From Bacillota bacterium (GTDB lineage Bacteria; Bacillota; Clostridia; Acetivibrionales; DTU013), in assembly GCA_023411715.1 (NCBI GenBank), contig JAEYOM010000111.1, positions 1 to 22,963 of the forward strand: a stretch of 22,963 bases of DNA, given 5' to 3'. The notes below the pieces were generated by a model. The model did not search any database and was not told the DNA's origin. It worked only from the letters and a program-made list of their open reading frames with translations. The translations under genes were made by a program, and so were the position numbers. Of this stretch, positions 12,427 to 20,770 are shown piece by piece (position 1 is the first letter of the stretch; the number at the start of each line of letters is the position of its first letter).

Positions 12427-14550
12427 TCACGGATTGAACAGCGCGCCTTCCGGCTTGAGCTGCGAGCTGCCGAAGTCGGCTTTCTTGAGGCCGAAGTATT
12501 CGTCGATGATGTCCCTAGCGATAGGCGCAACGTTCGAGCCCCAGGCTCCCTTTTCAATGACTATGGCGATGGCGATCTTCGGATCGTCGGCCGGAGCATA
12601 GCACACGAACAGCGCGTTCGACGAGCGTTCGATGCCTTTCGACGTCTGAGCGGTACCGGTCTTGCCGGCTACCTGGAACGGCAGGCCAAGGAACGCCTTG
12701 TACGCTGTACCGTCAACAGACTGTGTAACGGCCACCATACCTTGTTTTACCGCATCGATGGTCGTCTGCTTGACCGGGACCTTTTCGTACGTAGGCTCAG
12801 TAATATTCGCGATGGAGCCGTCATAGCGGACTACCTGTTCGATTATATAAGGCTTGTATCTTTTTCCGCCGTTTGCGATAGTAGCGATATAATCCGCCAT
12901 CTGGAGCGGTGTAAACGCGTTGTCGAACTGTCCTATGGAAACCTGGGCCGTATCGGCAGGTCTCCATATATCATTTCTCAGCTTCTTCTTAAGGTCTATG
13001 GAAGACATCATACCGGATGCTTCGCTTGGCAGATCTATTCCGGTTTTCTTGCCGAGTCCGAAATAACCGGCCCAGTAATCGAGCGTATCTATTCCGGTGT
13101 CCTTACCAAGCTCATAGAAATAAATATTGCAGGAGGTCTCGAGCGCTCTCTTGAGATTCAACGCACCATGGCCTGTATTCGGATATTCGAGGCAGTACAG
13201 ATCCCTGCCGCCAATGGTGGTATGGCCTGTATCGTTATAGGTACTGCTCTGAGGTGTTATGACCCCCTTTTCAAGACCGGATATGGCAACAAGCGGCTTG
13301 AACGTGGAACCGGGTGCATAAGTCCCCTGAATGGTCCTGTTCAGCTGGGAATTATTTGTATCGCGATTATTTAGAAAATCTATCGTCTGCTGCGCAAGCT
13401 TGTCCTCTGAGCCCGCCAGATAAACCGAGGGGTCATAGCTCGGGTAGCTCGCCATCGCGAGCACTGCTCCGGAGTTTACGTCCAACACTACCGCAGCGCC
13501 GGCATTGGCGTCTCCGAAATTGTCGGAATTGTTAACTGTCTGTTTATTTTTTATCAGGTCAATATTTCGGGCAAGAGACTCCATAGCAGCCTTTTGAAGA
13601 TTGGTATCCATCGTCAGAATTACATCGTCGCCGGGTATTGCCGCGACTGATTCCTGCTTTTGAGTCAGCCTTCCGCTTGTATCGACTTCGATGCTCATCT
13701 TGCCGTTTTTTCCGCGGAGGTAGCGTTCAGCGGCCTTTTCTACGCCGGCATACCCGATCAGGTCGTTATTGTCATAGCCCTCGTCCTTCAGATTGTCGTA
13801 TTGAGTCTGCGATATGCGCCTGACATAGCCCAGTACCTGAGCCTCATTGAAAGCATTTATATATTCCCTGACGGGTTCGACTGCCGTTATGACGCCGGGA
13901 AACTCACTGTGCCTTTCCTCTATCTCGGATATCGTATTCATGTTGACATCAGTGGCGACGGTAACAGTACCTCCCTTGACGAAGTTCCAATTATTGATAA
14001 GAATCTCATATCTTAAAACCATGATCCTGTATGCCTGTTCATCCGTATAGGAGGGATCCAGTTTGAATTTGGTTTCCCTAAGATATTTAAAAAGCTCTTC
14101 CGGCGCGGTTTTTACATCTTCCTCATCCAAACCGAGCTTGTTTTTATTCGTTTCCCATGATTTTACCTGCTTATCCGAATTACCGGCAAAGGTTATCGGA
14201 TTGAAGGTCAGATATTTCGAAAGGCTGTCGACATGATTCTCACCGTTCTTGTTAAGGATATCGGACAGCTTTAGCAGCATAGCGTTGAGCTCCGTAGTAT
14301 CGATGCTCGTTTTAACTAACTGAACCGTAAAGCCCTGACGGTTAACCGCGATAGGCACTCCGTTTCTGTCCAGTATCTTACCCCTGGGCGCCTCGATATC
14401 GCTTTCCTTGAGGACTCTTTTCAGCGAATCCTCGTTATACTTTTCACCCTCCACTATCTGGAGGTTGAACAGGCGGAATATTATAATGAATCCGAAAACC
14501 AAAAAACCCACGGCTAATATGAAATATCGGTTGTTCAGCTTATCCTTCAA
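12427..14550 (-). CDS. mrdA: Penicillin-binding protein 2, elongasome transpeptidase
   Basis: A 707-residue class B PBP. It has an N-terminal membrane helix (about 10-30), the dimerisation domain beginning APRGKILDRNGVPIA, and a transpeptidase domain with SxxK at S415-K418 (GSTFK), SxN at 473-475 (SCN) and KTGTA from K630. It crosslinks peptidoglycan during side-wall growth with MreBCD and RodA. The likely start is TTG 14550, eight bases after AGAGG; an in-frame GTG at 14559 lies inside that ribosome binding site. It follows mreD by 42 bases in the usual mreBCD-mrdA order. rodA, its polymerase partner, is not in the window. An insertion of about 70 residues around 100-170 is common in Firmicute PBP2 proteins. 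Confidence 0.93.
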   Translation of the reverse strand: MKDKLNNRYFILAVGFLVFGFIIIFRLFNLQIVEGEKYNEDSLKRVLKESDIEAPRGKILDRNGVPIAVNRQGFTVQLVKTSIDTTELNAMLLKLSDILNKNGENHVDSLSKYLTFNPITFAGNSDKQVKSWETNKNKLGLDEEDVKTAPEELFKYLRETKFKLDPSYTDEQAYRIMVLRYEILINNWNFVKGGTVTVATDVNMNTISEIEERHSEFPGVITAVEPVREYINAFNEAQVLGYVRRISQTQYDNLKDEGYDNNDLIGYAGVEKAAERYLRGKNGKMSIEVDTSGRLTQKQESVAAIPGDDVILTMDTNLQKAAMESLARNIDLIKNKQTVNNSDNFGDANAGAAVVLDVNSGAVLAMASYPSYDPSVYLAGSEDKLAQQTIDFLNNRDTNNSQLNRTIQGTYAPGSTFKPLVAISGLEKGVITPQSSTYNDTGHTTIGGRDLYCLEYPNTGHGALNLKRALETSCNIYFYELGKDTGIDTLDYWAGYFGLGKKTGIDLPSEASGMMSSIDLKKKLRNDIWRPADTAQVSIGQFDNAFTPLQMADYIATIANGGKRYKPYIIEQVVRYDGSIANITEPTYEKVPVKQTTIDAVKQGMVAVTQSVDGTAYKAFLGLPFQVAGKTGTAQTSKGIERSSNALFVCYAPADDPKIAIAIVIEKGAWGSNVAPIARDIIDEYFGLKKADFGSSQLKPEGALFNP

Positions 14551-14592
14551 TGTTATCACCTCTTACAGGTACAAAGGTCCGTTAATACAGGA

Positions 14593-15108
14593 TCAATACT
14601 TTCTTACTTTGCCTTCTTTTCCCTCGAACCAGCCTCCGGCCCTGACAAGGAATGGGAACATCAATAAGGCGACAATGCTGTTGTAGACGGATTCGGGCAG
14701 TATAACGTCAGTCATGGCAAACACGAACTGCATATTGCCAGACATGATATTGTTGATCACATATATCAGCGATTCATATAAAACAGAATACACAAACGTA
14801 AAGACTACCGCAACCAGAAGATTCTCCCTGAACAGCCTCCGGTTGACCGATCCGACCGCAATGCCGAGATACAGGCCCAGCAGGGCATAAAAGCCCAGAA
14901 CACCGCCAAACGTCAAATCAACAACCAGCCCCGCGAAAAATCCGACTGTACCGCCCTCTGTGCTGCCGCGCAGCAAACCGGTTATGATGACAAAGACGAC
15001 AAGGATATTGGGTATGACGCCCATAATTGCAGCATAATGCAGCAGAGTGGTCTGCAGCAGCAAAAATACCAGAAGGAAGAAGGAATAGAACAAAACCTTT
15101 CTTTTCAT
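14593..15108 (-). CDS. mreD: Rod shape-determining membrane protein MreD
   Basis: A 171-residue hydrophobic protein with about five membrane segments, MreD-like in length and position. It starts KRKVLFYSFFLLVFLLLQTT and includes the family-typical RGSTEGGTVGFFAGLVVDLT segment. MreD anchors the MreC-PBP2-RodA elongasome in the membrane. Its ATG overlaps the mreC stop by four bases (ATGA at 15108-15105), so translation is coupled. mrdA follows 42 bases later. Sequence conservation in this family is low, so the call rests on topology, the central motif and synteny. Confidence 0.9.
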   Translation of the reverse strand: MKRKVLFYSFFLLVFLLLQTTLLHYAAIMGVIPNILVVFVIITGLLRGSTEGGTVGFFAGLVVDLTFGGVLGFYALLGLYLGIAVGSVNRRLFRENLLVAVVFTFVYSVLYESLIYVINNIMSGNMQFVFAMTDVILPESVYNSIVALLMFPFLVRAGGWFEGKEGKVRKY

Positions 15109-15965
15109 TTTCCGGCACTACCTGTCTCGTTAGATTGGTTGTTCTTCAGAACATAGACCTCTTCCAGCCTTTTAAAATCGGCGGCCGGCTGTATTATAGC
15201 ATACCGGTCCAGTTCGCTGTTTGTTTTCCTGACTTCTATGACTTCCCCGATTAGTATCCCCTTGGGATAAATACCGCCAAGGCCGGAGGTTTCGATAATA
15301 TCCCCCACCTCGACATCGACTTCCAAGGGTATATAGTCCATTTTACAAAGGCCCTTTTCCTTCAGCTGCATATCGCCTCTGACAATGGCATGGCCTCCGC
15401 CCGCTTTGGCTATCCAGCCGGACACGGCGCTTTCCTCGTCGATGATCGTCTGCACGTTGGAGGTCGTAGCGTCGGATGAAACAACTCTGCCGACAAGGCC
15501 TTTTGCGCTCGTAACGACCGGGGCGTCGGTTTTGACGCCCTCTTTGCCGCCGATGTCGATTTTGAATACGTTGAACCAGTTACCGGGATCGACCGCAATT
15601 ATGTTCGAGCCCAGTATAGTATAATCTCCGAACTGCTCCTTCAGTTTCAATGCCTGGCGGAGCTCCTCATTTTTAACTTCCAGCACCGATAGCTCACGGT
15701 TTTCCTTTTTAAGCCCGGCTACCTGTATCTTTAACTGCTCGTTTTCTTTCCTTACCGCTTCAATATCCTTAAAGTACGAAAATGTGCCCCCGACTTTCTG
15801 ACCCACAGTTGTAAAAAATCCCTGGACCGGTTTCATGGGAACACTAAGAATATTATTCAGCCAGTTCAGCTTGCTGCTTTTATTTGCTGAAACCCCCATG
15901 ACAACTAAAAGGATGATCGTAATAAAAGACACGATGAACCATTTGCTTTTGAAAATACGCAGCAA
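15105..15965 (-). CDS. mreC: Rod shape-determining protein MreC
   Basis: A 286-residue bitopic protein. A membrane helix at about 9-27 is followed by a coiled coil at about 65-105 (EAVRKENEQLKIQVAGLKKE and after) and the MreC beta-domain with VDPGNWFNVFKIDIGGKEGV, GLVGRVVSSD and GLGGIYPKGILIGEVIEV. It bridges MreB inside to PBP2 outside. The start is TTG at 15965, nine bases after AGGAG; the nearby ATG is out of frame. It follows mreB by 16 bases and overlaps mreD by four. Confidence 0.94.
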   Translation of the reverse strand: MLRIFKSKWFIVSFITIILLVVMGVSANKSSKLNWLNNILSVPMKPVQGFFTTVGQKVGGTFSYFKDIEAVRKENEQLKIQVAGLKKENRELSVLEVKNEELRQALKLKEQFGDYTILGSNIIAVDPGNWFNVFKIDIGGKEGVKTDAPVVTSAKGLVGRVVSSDATTSNVQTIIDEESAVSGWIAKAGGGHAIVRGDMQLKEKGLCKMDYIPLEVDVEVGDIIETSGLGGIYPKGILIGEVIEVRKTNSELDRYAIIQPAADFKRLEEVYVLKNNQSNETGSAGK

Positions 15966-15981
15966 AGGACATGTCTCCTCT

Positions 15982-17004
15982 CTATTTCAGTTTTCTCGGT
16001 GTGATCAGCACTCTCTTGAGAGTCTCTATTTCGTCGAGCACCTTGCCGGCTCCGATGGCAACACAGTCCAGCGGTGTTTCGGCTACCATTACGGGCATGC
16101 CTGTCTCCTCGTGTATCAGCTTGTCCAATCCGCTGAGAAGGGCTCCTCCGCCGGCGAGCATTATTCCTTTGTCCATAATGTCGGAGGCCAGTTCCGGAGG
16201 CGTTTTCTCAAGCGTAAACTTGATAGAATCAACGATCGAGTTTATAGGTTCCTTCAGCGCTTCATTAATTTCGCTTGAAGAGATCGTAATATTCTTCGGA
16301 AGGCCGGTTATAAGATCTCTGCCGCGAACCTCCATGCTTTCCTCCTGGGGCTTTAGATAAGCGTTGCCTATTGTGACCTTGATTTGTTCGGCCGACCTCT
16401 CGCCGATCATAAGGTTGTATTCCTTTTTTACAAAATGCACGATTGCTTCGTCGAATTCGTCTCCAGCTATTCGCAAAGATTTGCTGGTAACGATACCGCC
16501 GAGCGAGATAACGGCGACTTCGCTCGTTCCGCCTCCGATATCCACGATCATGCTGCCGGATGGCTCCTCCACAGGAAGGTTGGCGCCTATTGCTGCCGCC
16601 ATCGGCTCTTCAATGAGATAAGCCTCCTTGGCGCCTGCTGCGAGCGTTGCTTCCTCGACCGCCCTCTTTTCCACTTCGGTAACGCCGGAGGGCACGCAGA
16701 TGACGACCCTGGGCTTCGAAACAAAACCGCTGCCCATCGCCCTTTTTATGAAATATTTCAACATGCTCTGAGTTATGTCAAAATCGGCAATGACCCCGTC
16801 TTTCATTGGCCTGATGGCTACAATATCGCCAGGAGTTCTGCCGATCATGTTCTTTGCGTCATCACCGACTGCCAGAATCGTTTTTGTCGTCTTGTTGATC
16901 GCCACGACCGAAGGCTCTCTGACAACGATTCCCCTTCCCTTTACGTGTACGAGTGTGTTTGCGGTTCCCAGATCGATTCCTATGTCTCTAGCTAAAAATC
17001 CCAT
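15982..17004 (-). CDS. mreB: Rod shape-determining actin homologue MreB
   Basis: A 340-residue actin-fold ATPase. It opens MGFLARDIGIDLGTANTLVH, with the phosphate-1 loop DLGTANT at about 10-16. It also contains phosphate-2 VDIGGGTSEVAVISLGGIV and the adenosine motif MLAGGGALLSGLD, and the N-terminal MGFLARDIG can serve as membrane contact. MreB filaments move with the elongasome and set rod shape. The ATG at 17004 is eight bases after GGGAGG; an in-frame TTG two codons earlier is too close to it. The gene is typical in length and first of the mreBCD-mrdA set. Confidence 0.96.
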   Translation of the reverse strand: MGFLARDIGIDLGTANTLVHVKGRGIVVREPSVVAINKTTKTILAVGDDAKNMIGRTPGDIVAIRPMKDGVIADFDITQSMLKYFIKRAMGSGFVSKPRVVICVPSGVTEVEKRAVEEATLAAGAKEAYLIEEPMAAAIGANLPVEEPSGSMIVDIGGGTSEVAVISLGGIVTSKSLRIAGDEFDEAIVHFVKKEYNLMIGERSAEQIKVTIGNAYLKPQEESMEVRGRDLITGLPKNITISSSEINEALKEPINSIVDSIKFTLEKTPPELASDIMDKGIMLAGGGALLSGLDKLIHEETGMPVMVAETPLDCVAIGAGKVLDEIETLKRVLITPRKLK

Positions 17005-17056
17005 GTCCAAATCCTCCCAAAGTCCTTTACAAAGGAAGCAGGAAAATCATTTCAGG

Positions 17057-17084
17057 CCGCAATTTTTATTGCAAAAATTGTCGG
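17057..17084 (-). other. Intercistronic hairpin between radC and mreB
   Basis: CAATTTTT and AAAAATTG pair perfectly around a 5-base loop, extended by CCG/CGG past a one-base bulge. It lies directly after the radC stop and about 35 bases before the mreB ribosome binding site. No T-run follows, so it may be a processing or partial attenuation site more than a full terminator. I see no clear mreB promoter in the remaining 80-bp gap. Confidence 0.45.
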
Positions 17085-17089
17085 TTGTA

Positions 17090-17788
17090 TCACATTAGTC
17101 CCTGCTCCTTGAAACTTATGTACTTTCCGTCCCCTATCACCACATGGTCGAGGACCTTTATTCCAAGTATGTTGCCTGCGTTTACAAGCCTCTGCGTCGT
17201 CTCGATATCTTCCCGGCTTGGCTCCGGATCGCCGCTTGGATGGTTGTGGACCAGCAGGACGCCGGAACAGCCCGCCTTTACGGCCTCGCTGAAGACCTCT
17301 CTGGGATGTACGATCGACGAATTGAGGCTCCCTACTGATACGTTAAGGTACTTGATGATGTGGTTCTTCGTATTCAGCAGTATTATTTTAAAAACTTCCT
17401 TTTTCAGATGGCGCATCTCTTCCATCAGAAGAGTGCTTACTTCGACCGGAGATTTTATAGTCACGCGGTTGTTATTTATCAATGAAGCCGATACCCTTTT
17501 GGACAGCTCCATAACTGCCTTTATCTGCAGAGCCTTGACTCTTCCGATCCCCTTGGTGCGTTTCAGCTCTTCTACAGACATATCATGCAGGAATGCTATC
17601 CCGCCCGTATTGCCGCCATATGTAAGAAGCCTTTGAGCCAATGCTACGGACGTTTCCTCCATACTGCCGGTCCTTATGACAATTGCCAGGAGTTCGGCAT
17701 TTGATAATGTTTCGGGGCCATATTTCTCAAGCTTTTCATAAGGCCTTTCATTGACCGGTATATCCTTCATTCTAAGTCTGTATTCCAT
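17090..17788 (-). CDS. radC: RadC-family JAB/MPN domain protein
   Basis: A 232-residue protein with an N-terminal helix-hairpin-helix region (LSNAELLAIVIRTGS, KGIGRVKALQIKAVMEL) and a C-terminal MPN/JAB metal-binding domain. The JAMM residues are visible: H181, H183, S191 and D194 in HNHPSGDPEPSRED. The name comes from an early DNA-repair assignment that was later withdrawn, and its actual substrate is unknown. I chose ATG 17788, nine bases after GGGG; a frame open to 17827 adds 13 residues without support. Its position between maf and mreB is the same as in Bacillus. Confidence 0.93.
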   Translation of the reverse strand: MEYRLRMKDIPVNERPYEKLEKYGPETLSNAELLAIVIRTGSMEETSVALAQRLLTYGGNTGGIAFLHDMSVEELKRTKGIGRVKALQIKAVMELSKRVSASLINNNRVTIKSPVEVSTLLMEEMRHLKKEVFKIILLNTKNHIIKYLNVSVGSLNSSIVHPREVFSEAVKAGCSGVLLVHNHPSGDPEPSREDIETTQRLVNAGNILGIKVLDHVVIGDGKYISFKEQGLM

Positions 17789-17877
17789 TTTGGTCAACCC
17801 CGCAATCTTTAAATTTTTGTAACACACCGCCTTCCATTATACCATTTTTATACAATTGTTTGCTATATTTTGTAATA

Positions 17878-18480
17878 TTATTCTTCTTTCTGGAAATTCC
17901 ACTCGGCAGCATTTACGCCAATTTCGGCCAGCATGCGGTACAGTCTCTGCAAAGGGAGCCCGACGACGTTCGAATAGCAGCCGTTCAAACTTTTTACGAA
18001 CAGCGCGGCCTTGCCCTGGATGCCGTATGCTCCTGCCTTCCCCAGATGTTCGCCTGTTTTGAGATATGCCTCTATCTCATCCTTCGTTAATTCCGCAAAG
18101 CGGACCTTTGTGATCTCATGTCCGCTTTTAATATCGCCGGTTTCCGCGTTCATCAGGGCTATTCCCGTAATGACGAGGTGTATGCGGCCGCTAAGGTGTT
18201 CCAGCATCCTTCTTGCATGTGCCTCATCCGCAGGTTTCCCGAAAATTTCTTCATCGCATACTACTATGGTGTCAGCCCCGAGTACTATCCCCTTGTCAAC
18301 TTGCTTCGCAACGTCCTCGGCTTTCATTCGCGCCAATTGTTCGGCCTTCTGCCACGGAGTGCCGGAAAGCTTTGCCCTGCCCTCGTCGACTCCGCCCGGC
18401 ATCACTGTGAATGGTATGCCGGCCTGTGTCAGCAGTTCTCTTCTCCTTGGTGAAGAAGATGCAAGTATGATTGCATCCAT
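17878..18480 (-). CDS. maf: Maf-family nucleoside triphosphate pyrophosphatase
   Basis: A 200-residue Maf protein, which hydrolyses dTTP, UTP or modified pyrimidine triphosphates to the monophosphate and is linked to septum control. It opens MDAIILASSSPRRRELLTQA (SSSPRR at 8-13), and has GADTIVVCDEEIFGKP with the acidic catalytic residues and the C-terminal GEHLGKAGAYGIQGKAALFV signature. It is first of the maf-radC-mreB order. The ribosome binding site is weak (AAGGA, 13 bases from ATG 18480). An AT-rich tract at 18540-18560 probably holds its promoter, but the -35 is not clear. Confidence 0.94.
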   Translation of the reverse strand: MDAIILASSSPRRRELLTQAGIPFTVMPGGVDEGRAKLSGTPWQKAEQLARMKAEDVAKQVDKGIVLGADTIVVCDEEIFGKPADEAHARRMLEHLSGRIHLVITGIALMNAETGDIKSGHEITKVRFAELTKDEIEAYLKTGEHLGKAGAYGIQGKAALFVKSLNGCYSNVVGLPLQRLYRMLAEIGVNAAEWNFQKEE

Positions 18481-18600
18481 CAGGTTTTATCAGTCCTTTT
18501 TGTTATTTAAGTCTCCATTATCCAGTTCAAATGGTGTCCCTTACCTTAATATTATCATAAATGAAAGGGGATATATACAGAAAATAAATTTTTGCTGCGG

Positions 18601-18690
18601 CTGTTCCGCCTGTATGGACCGACGCTGTTCCACCTGCACGGACCGACGCTGTTCCGCCTGTATGGACCGACGCTGTTCCGCCTGTATGGA
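18601..18690. repeat. 24-bp minisatellite, about 3.75 copies
   Basis: A unit reading CTGTTCCGCCTGTATGGA plus CCGACG repeats at 18601, 18625, 18649 and 18673. Copies 1 and 3 are identical, copy 2 has three substitutions, and copy 4 loses its last six bases. The 24-bp period would keep a reading frame (eight codons), but the copy 2 changes alter amino acids on either strand and no start with a ribosome binding site leads in. I take it as non-coding. It fills most of the divergent maf-greA gap (18481-18808), which otherwise holds only AT-rich promoter-like sequence. Confidence 0.88.
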
Positions 18691-18773
18691 GCAGTACGGT
18701 ATCCGCCTATCAGCTCAACAGACATAAGGGTTTGAAGGATGTTTTCAGTTTGGTATGGAATACCTTTCGGCGT

Positions 18774-18784
18774 TGTTATATAAT
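18774..18784 (+). promoter_or_regulatory. Extended -10 promoter element of greA
   Basis: TGTTATATAAT contains both a TGn extended -10 (TG at 18774-18775, TATATA at 18777-18782) and TATAAT (18779-18784). The -35 is poor. The greA start is 25 bases downstream of the element, leaving a very short leader. Confidence 0.55.
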
Positions 18785-18808
18785 ACACTTCAGGAGGCGT
18801 TGGTTTCT

Positions 18809-19273
18809 ATGAATAATGTACTGACAGAAGAAAATATAAAAAAACTGCAGGAAGAATTGGAATACAGGATGACCGTAAAAAGGGCCGAGATCGCAAAGGA
18901 AAAACTGATAGCCGCGGCTCATGGCGACAGATCGGAAAATGCCGAATACAAGGAAGCCTGCCGGAACTACAGGGAAAACGACAACAGGATTCAGTACCTG
19001 ATGACCATGATTTCGACCGCAACCGTAATAGATGAAGAAAGCGCCGATAAATCGGTTATGGGAGTTAACAGCAAGGCCAGGGTAAAATTTGTGGAGGATG
19101 GCGACGAGGATGTTGTGACGCTCGTAACTACCATGGATATAGACCCTGTAAACATGAAAATAAGCGTCGAATCTGATCTCGGCAAGGCATTGTTGGGCAA
19201 AAGAGCCGGGGAGACCGTCGAAGTGGACGCCCCTAATGGCAAGTACAAGGTGGAAATACTTGAAATATTATAG
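18809..19273 (+). CDS. greA: GreA-family transcription elongation factor
   Basis: A 154-residue factor that helps stalled RNA polymerase cleave backtracked RNA. The N-terminal coiled coil carries the acidic tip GDRSENAEYKEA with D40 and E43, equivalent to the Mg2+-handling D41 and E44 of E. coli GreA. The C-terminal FKBP-like domain has VSMKI-type strands, then SDLGKALLGKRAGETVEVDA. The ATG at 18809 is 11 bases after AGGAGG; an upstream in-frame ATG at 18755 overlaps the promoter and is rejected. The central part is more divergent than in housekeeping GreA, so a second greA elsewhere is possible. Confidence 0.88.
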   Translation: MNNVLTEENIKKLQEELEYRMTVKRAEIAKEKLIAAAHGDRSENAEYKEACRNYRENDNRIQYLMTMISTATVIDEESADKSVMGVNSKARVKFVEDGDEDVVTLVTTMDIDPVNMKISVESDLGKALLGKRAGETVEVDAPNGKYKVEILEIL

Positions 19274-19300
19274 AATTGCATCTGCCTGCCGTATCCGGCT

Positions 19301-19324
19301 AAACCCGCCATTCGTGGCGGATTT
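19301..19324 (+). terminator. Probable terminator after greA
   Basis: CCGCCA-TTCG-TGGCGG forms a stable 6-bp stem with a UUCG-type loop, extended by AAA/TTT past one mismatch, 27 bases after the greA stop. Only three T residues follow, so efficiency is uncertain. The rest of the gap to 19522 shows no other feature apart from a short CTTTGCACCG direct repeat. Confidence 0.55.
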
Positions 19325-19522
19325 ACCTCACCTTTGCACCGTATGATCTTTGCACCGCTAAGTCGCTTCATCATGCATCAAATAGCCTCACCCGCCCGCC
19401 GCAACGAAATCAGATGGATTCTATTTAATGTAGGATTATTTTTATTCATAAGATCAAGGAGAGAATTAGTAATACTTAAAGATTAAGTGGCTGTAAGAAT
19501 AAAGATTGGAGGCTAACGACTT

Positions 19523-19867
19523 ATGAAGGAATTCCCCGGATTTATGAAAAATGATAAGAACCGTGTGCCTGATACTATGCAAAATACAAAGGATATAGAA
19601 GGATATTATTATGAAGGGCCGGGAGGTGGTCAGATGGCTTTCTGGACTTGCTATTCCGACAAAGAGTCAAAAAAGCACAAGCACGATTTTGATGAATATA
19701 CTATCGTAATATCCGGTCAGTATATTGCTTGCTTTGAGGATAAGGAAATCGTCCTTAATCCGGGAGATGAGTTATTTATCCCCGCCGGAACAGTTCAGTG
19801 GGGTAGATGCATTGCTGGGACAAGGTCGATTCATGCCTTTGGAGGTAAAAGAATAAGAACAGAGTAA
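19523..19867 (+). CDS. Small cupin-domain protein
   Basis: A 114-residue single-domain cupin. Cupin motif 1 is seen as KKHKHDFDEYTIVISGQYIA (H-x-H with a following acidic residue) and motif 2 as NPGDELFIPAGTVQW. Such proteins are beta-barrels that bind a metal through the histidines and act as isomerases, dioxygenases or sensors; motif 2 lacks the usual histidine, so metal binding is uncertain. The start at ATG 19523 has GGAGG ten bases before it. It opens an AT-rich plus-strand group of three genes with 69 bp to the next. The substrate is unknown. Confidence 0.8.
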   Translation: MKEFPGFMKNDKNRVPDTMQNTKDIEGYYYEGPGGGQMAFWTCYSDKESKKHKHDFDEYTIVISGQYIACFEDKEIVLNPGDELFIPAGTVQWGRCIAGTRSIHAFGGKRIRTE

Positions 19868-19936
19868 ATTTTATGTACAATTTCTGAATAAATCGACGGA
19901 CAGTAAGCTAAAGTTTATATGGCGGGAGGTATTATT

Positions 19937-20689
19937 ATGGATTTTAGGAAGGTCTTTGACAGCATTCCTGAAGAATTCGACAAATGGAGGCCCCGTTATT
20001 GTGATGAGCTTTTTGCTGATGTTATAGAATACTCAAAGCTCGAGTCCGGCAAAACAGCTCTTGAAATCGGGCCAGGAACAGGTCAGGCTACCGAACCTAT
20101 TTTAAAAACCGGCTGTTCGTATTTGGCGATTGAACTTGGCGAACATCTATCAGAGTATACAAAGAATAAATTCAGTACATATGATAATTTTCAAATTGTA
20201 AATGCTGATTTTGAGACATATGATTTTGGGCGGAATAGATTCTATCTGGTATATTCGGCTGCGACAATTCAGTGGATACCTGAAAAAATCGGATTCCCTA
20301 AAGTTTATGATATTCTGAAAAGCGGCGGGACATTTGCTATGTTTATGACTCATTCAGACTTTAAAATTCCAAACGAAGCGTTATATAATGCATTACAGGA
20401 AGTATACAAAAAGTGTTTTCATCCAGAAACCGAGTATACATGTAAATTGGATTATAATAATGTTGTGAATTATGGATTTACTGACTTTGAGCGCCGTAAT
20501 TATCAAAAAGTAAGAGAATTCAATGCAGATGAATATATTTCATATATAAGCACGCATGCCGATCATATTACGTTACAAGATCCCTATAAATCAAATTTTT
20601 ACGCAGGCATCAGAGACGTTATTTTAAGTTTCGGCAATAATATAAAGCTTTATGACACAATAGCTTTATATTTGGCAAGAAAGCCATAA
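19937..20689 (+). CDS. Class I SAM-dependent methyltransferase
   Basis: A 250-residue Rossmann-fold methyltransferase. Motif I is ALEIGPGTGQATEPIL, the acidic end of strand 2 is AIELGEHLSEY, and NADFETYDF followed by FYLVYSAATIQWIP are motifs II/III of the UbiE/trans-aconitate-methyltransferase-like group. The start at ATG 19937 lies seven bases after GGGAGG; an upstream in-frame ATG at 19919 has no such site. The C-terminal half has a helical lid with aromatic residues, suggesting a small-molecule substrate. Codon use is strongly AT-biased compared with the mre/min genes. The substrate cannot be inferred. Confidence 0.85.
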   Translation: MDFRKVFDSIPEEFDKWRPRYCDELFADVIEYSKLESGKTALEIGPGTGQATEPILKTGCSYLAIELGEHLSEYTKNKFSTYDNFQIVNADFETYDFGRNRFYLVYSAATIQWIPEKIGFPKVYDILKSGGTFAMFMTHSDFKIPNEALYNALQEVYKKCFHPETEYTCKLDYNNVVNYGFTDFERRNYQKVREFNADEYISYISTHADHITLQDPYKSNFYAGIRDVILSFGNNIKLYDTIALYLARKP

Positions 20690-20770
20690 CCTCTCAGTAC
20701 AAGCATAATACGAAGTAAGCTGATTCGCTATTCTCTATAAAATCCGTATTACCTACGGGGAGATATCTTA

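Noticed and set aside
18601..18690. CRISPR array
   Set aside because: The 24-bp units are contiguous with no unique spacers between them; the same holds for the 59-bp and 56-61-bp tandem repeats.
18011..18727. 238-codon plus-strand frame across maf and the minisatellite, with Cys-rich CSACMDRR repeats
   Set aside because: It is the antisense of maf for most of its length and has no start context; the repeats are better explained as non-coding slippage.
19329..19360. CTTTGCACCG direct repeat after greA
   Set aside because: Only 10 bases, two copies, no structure or gene context to give it meaning.
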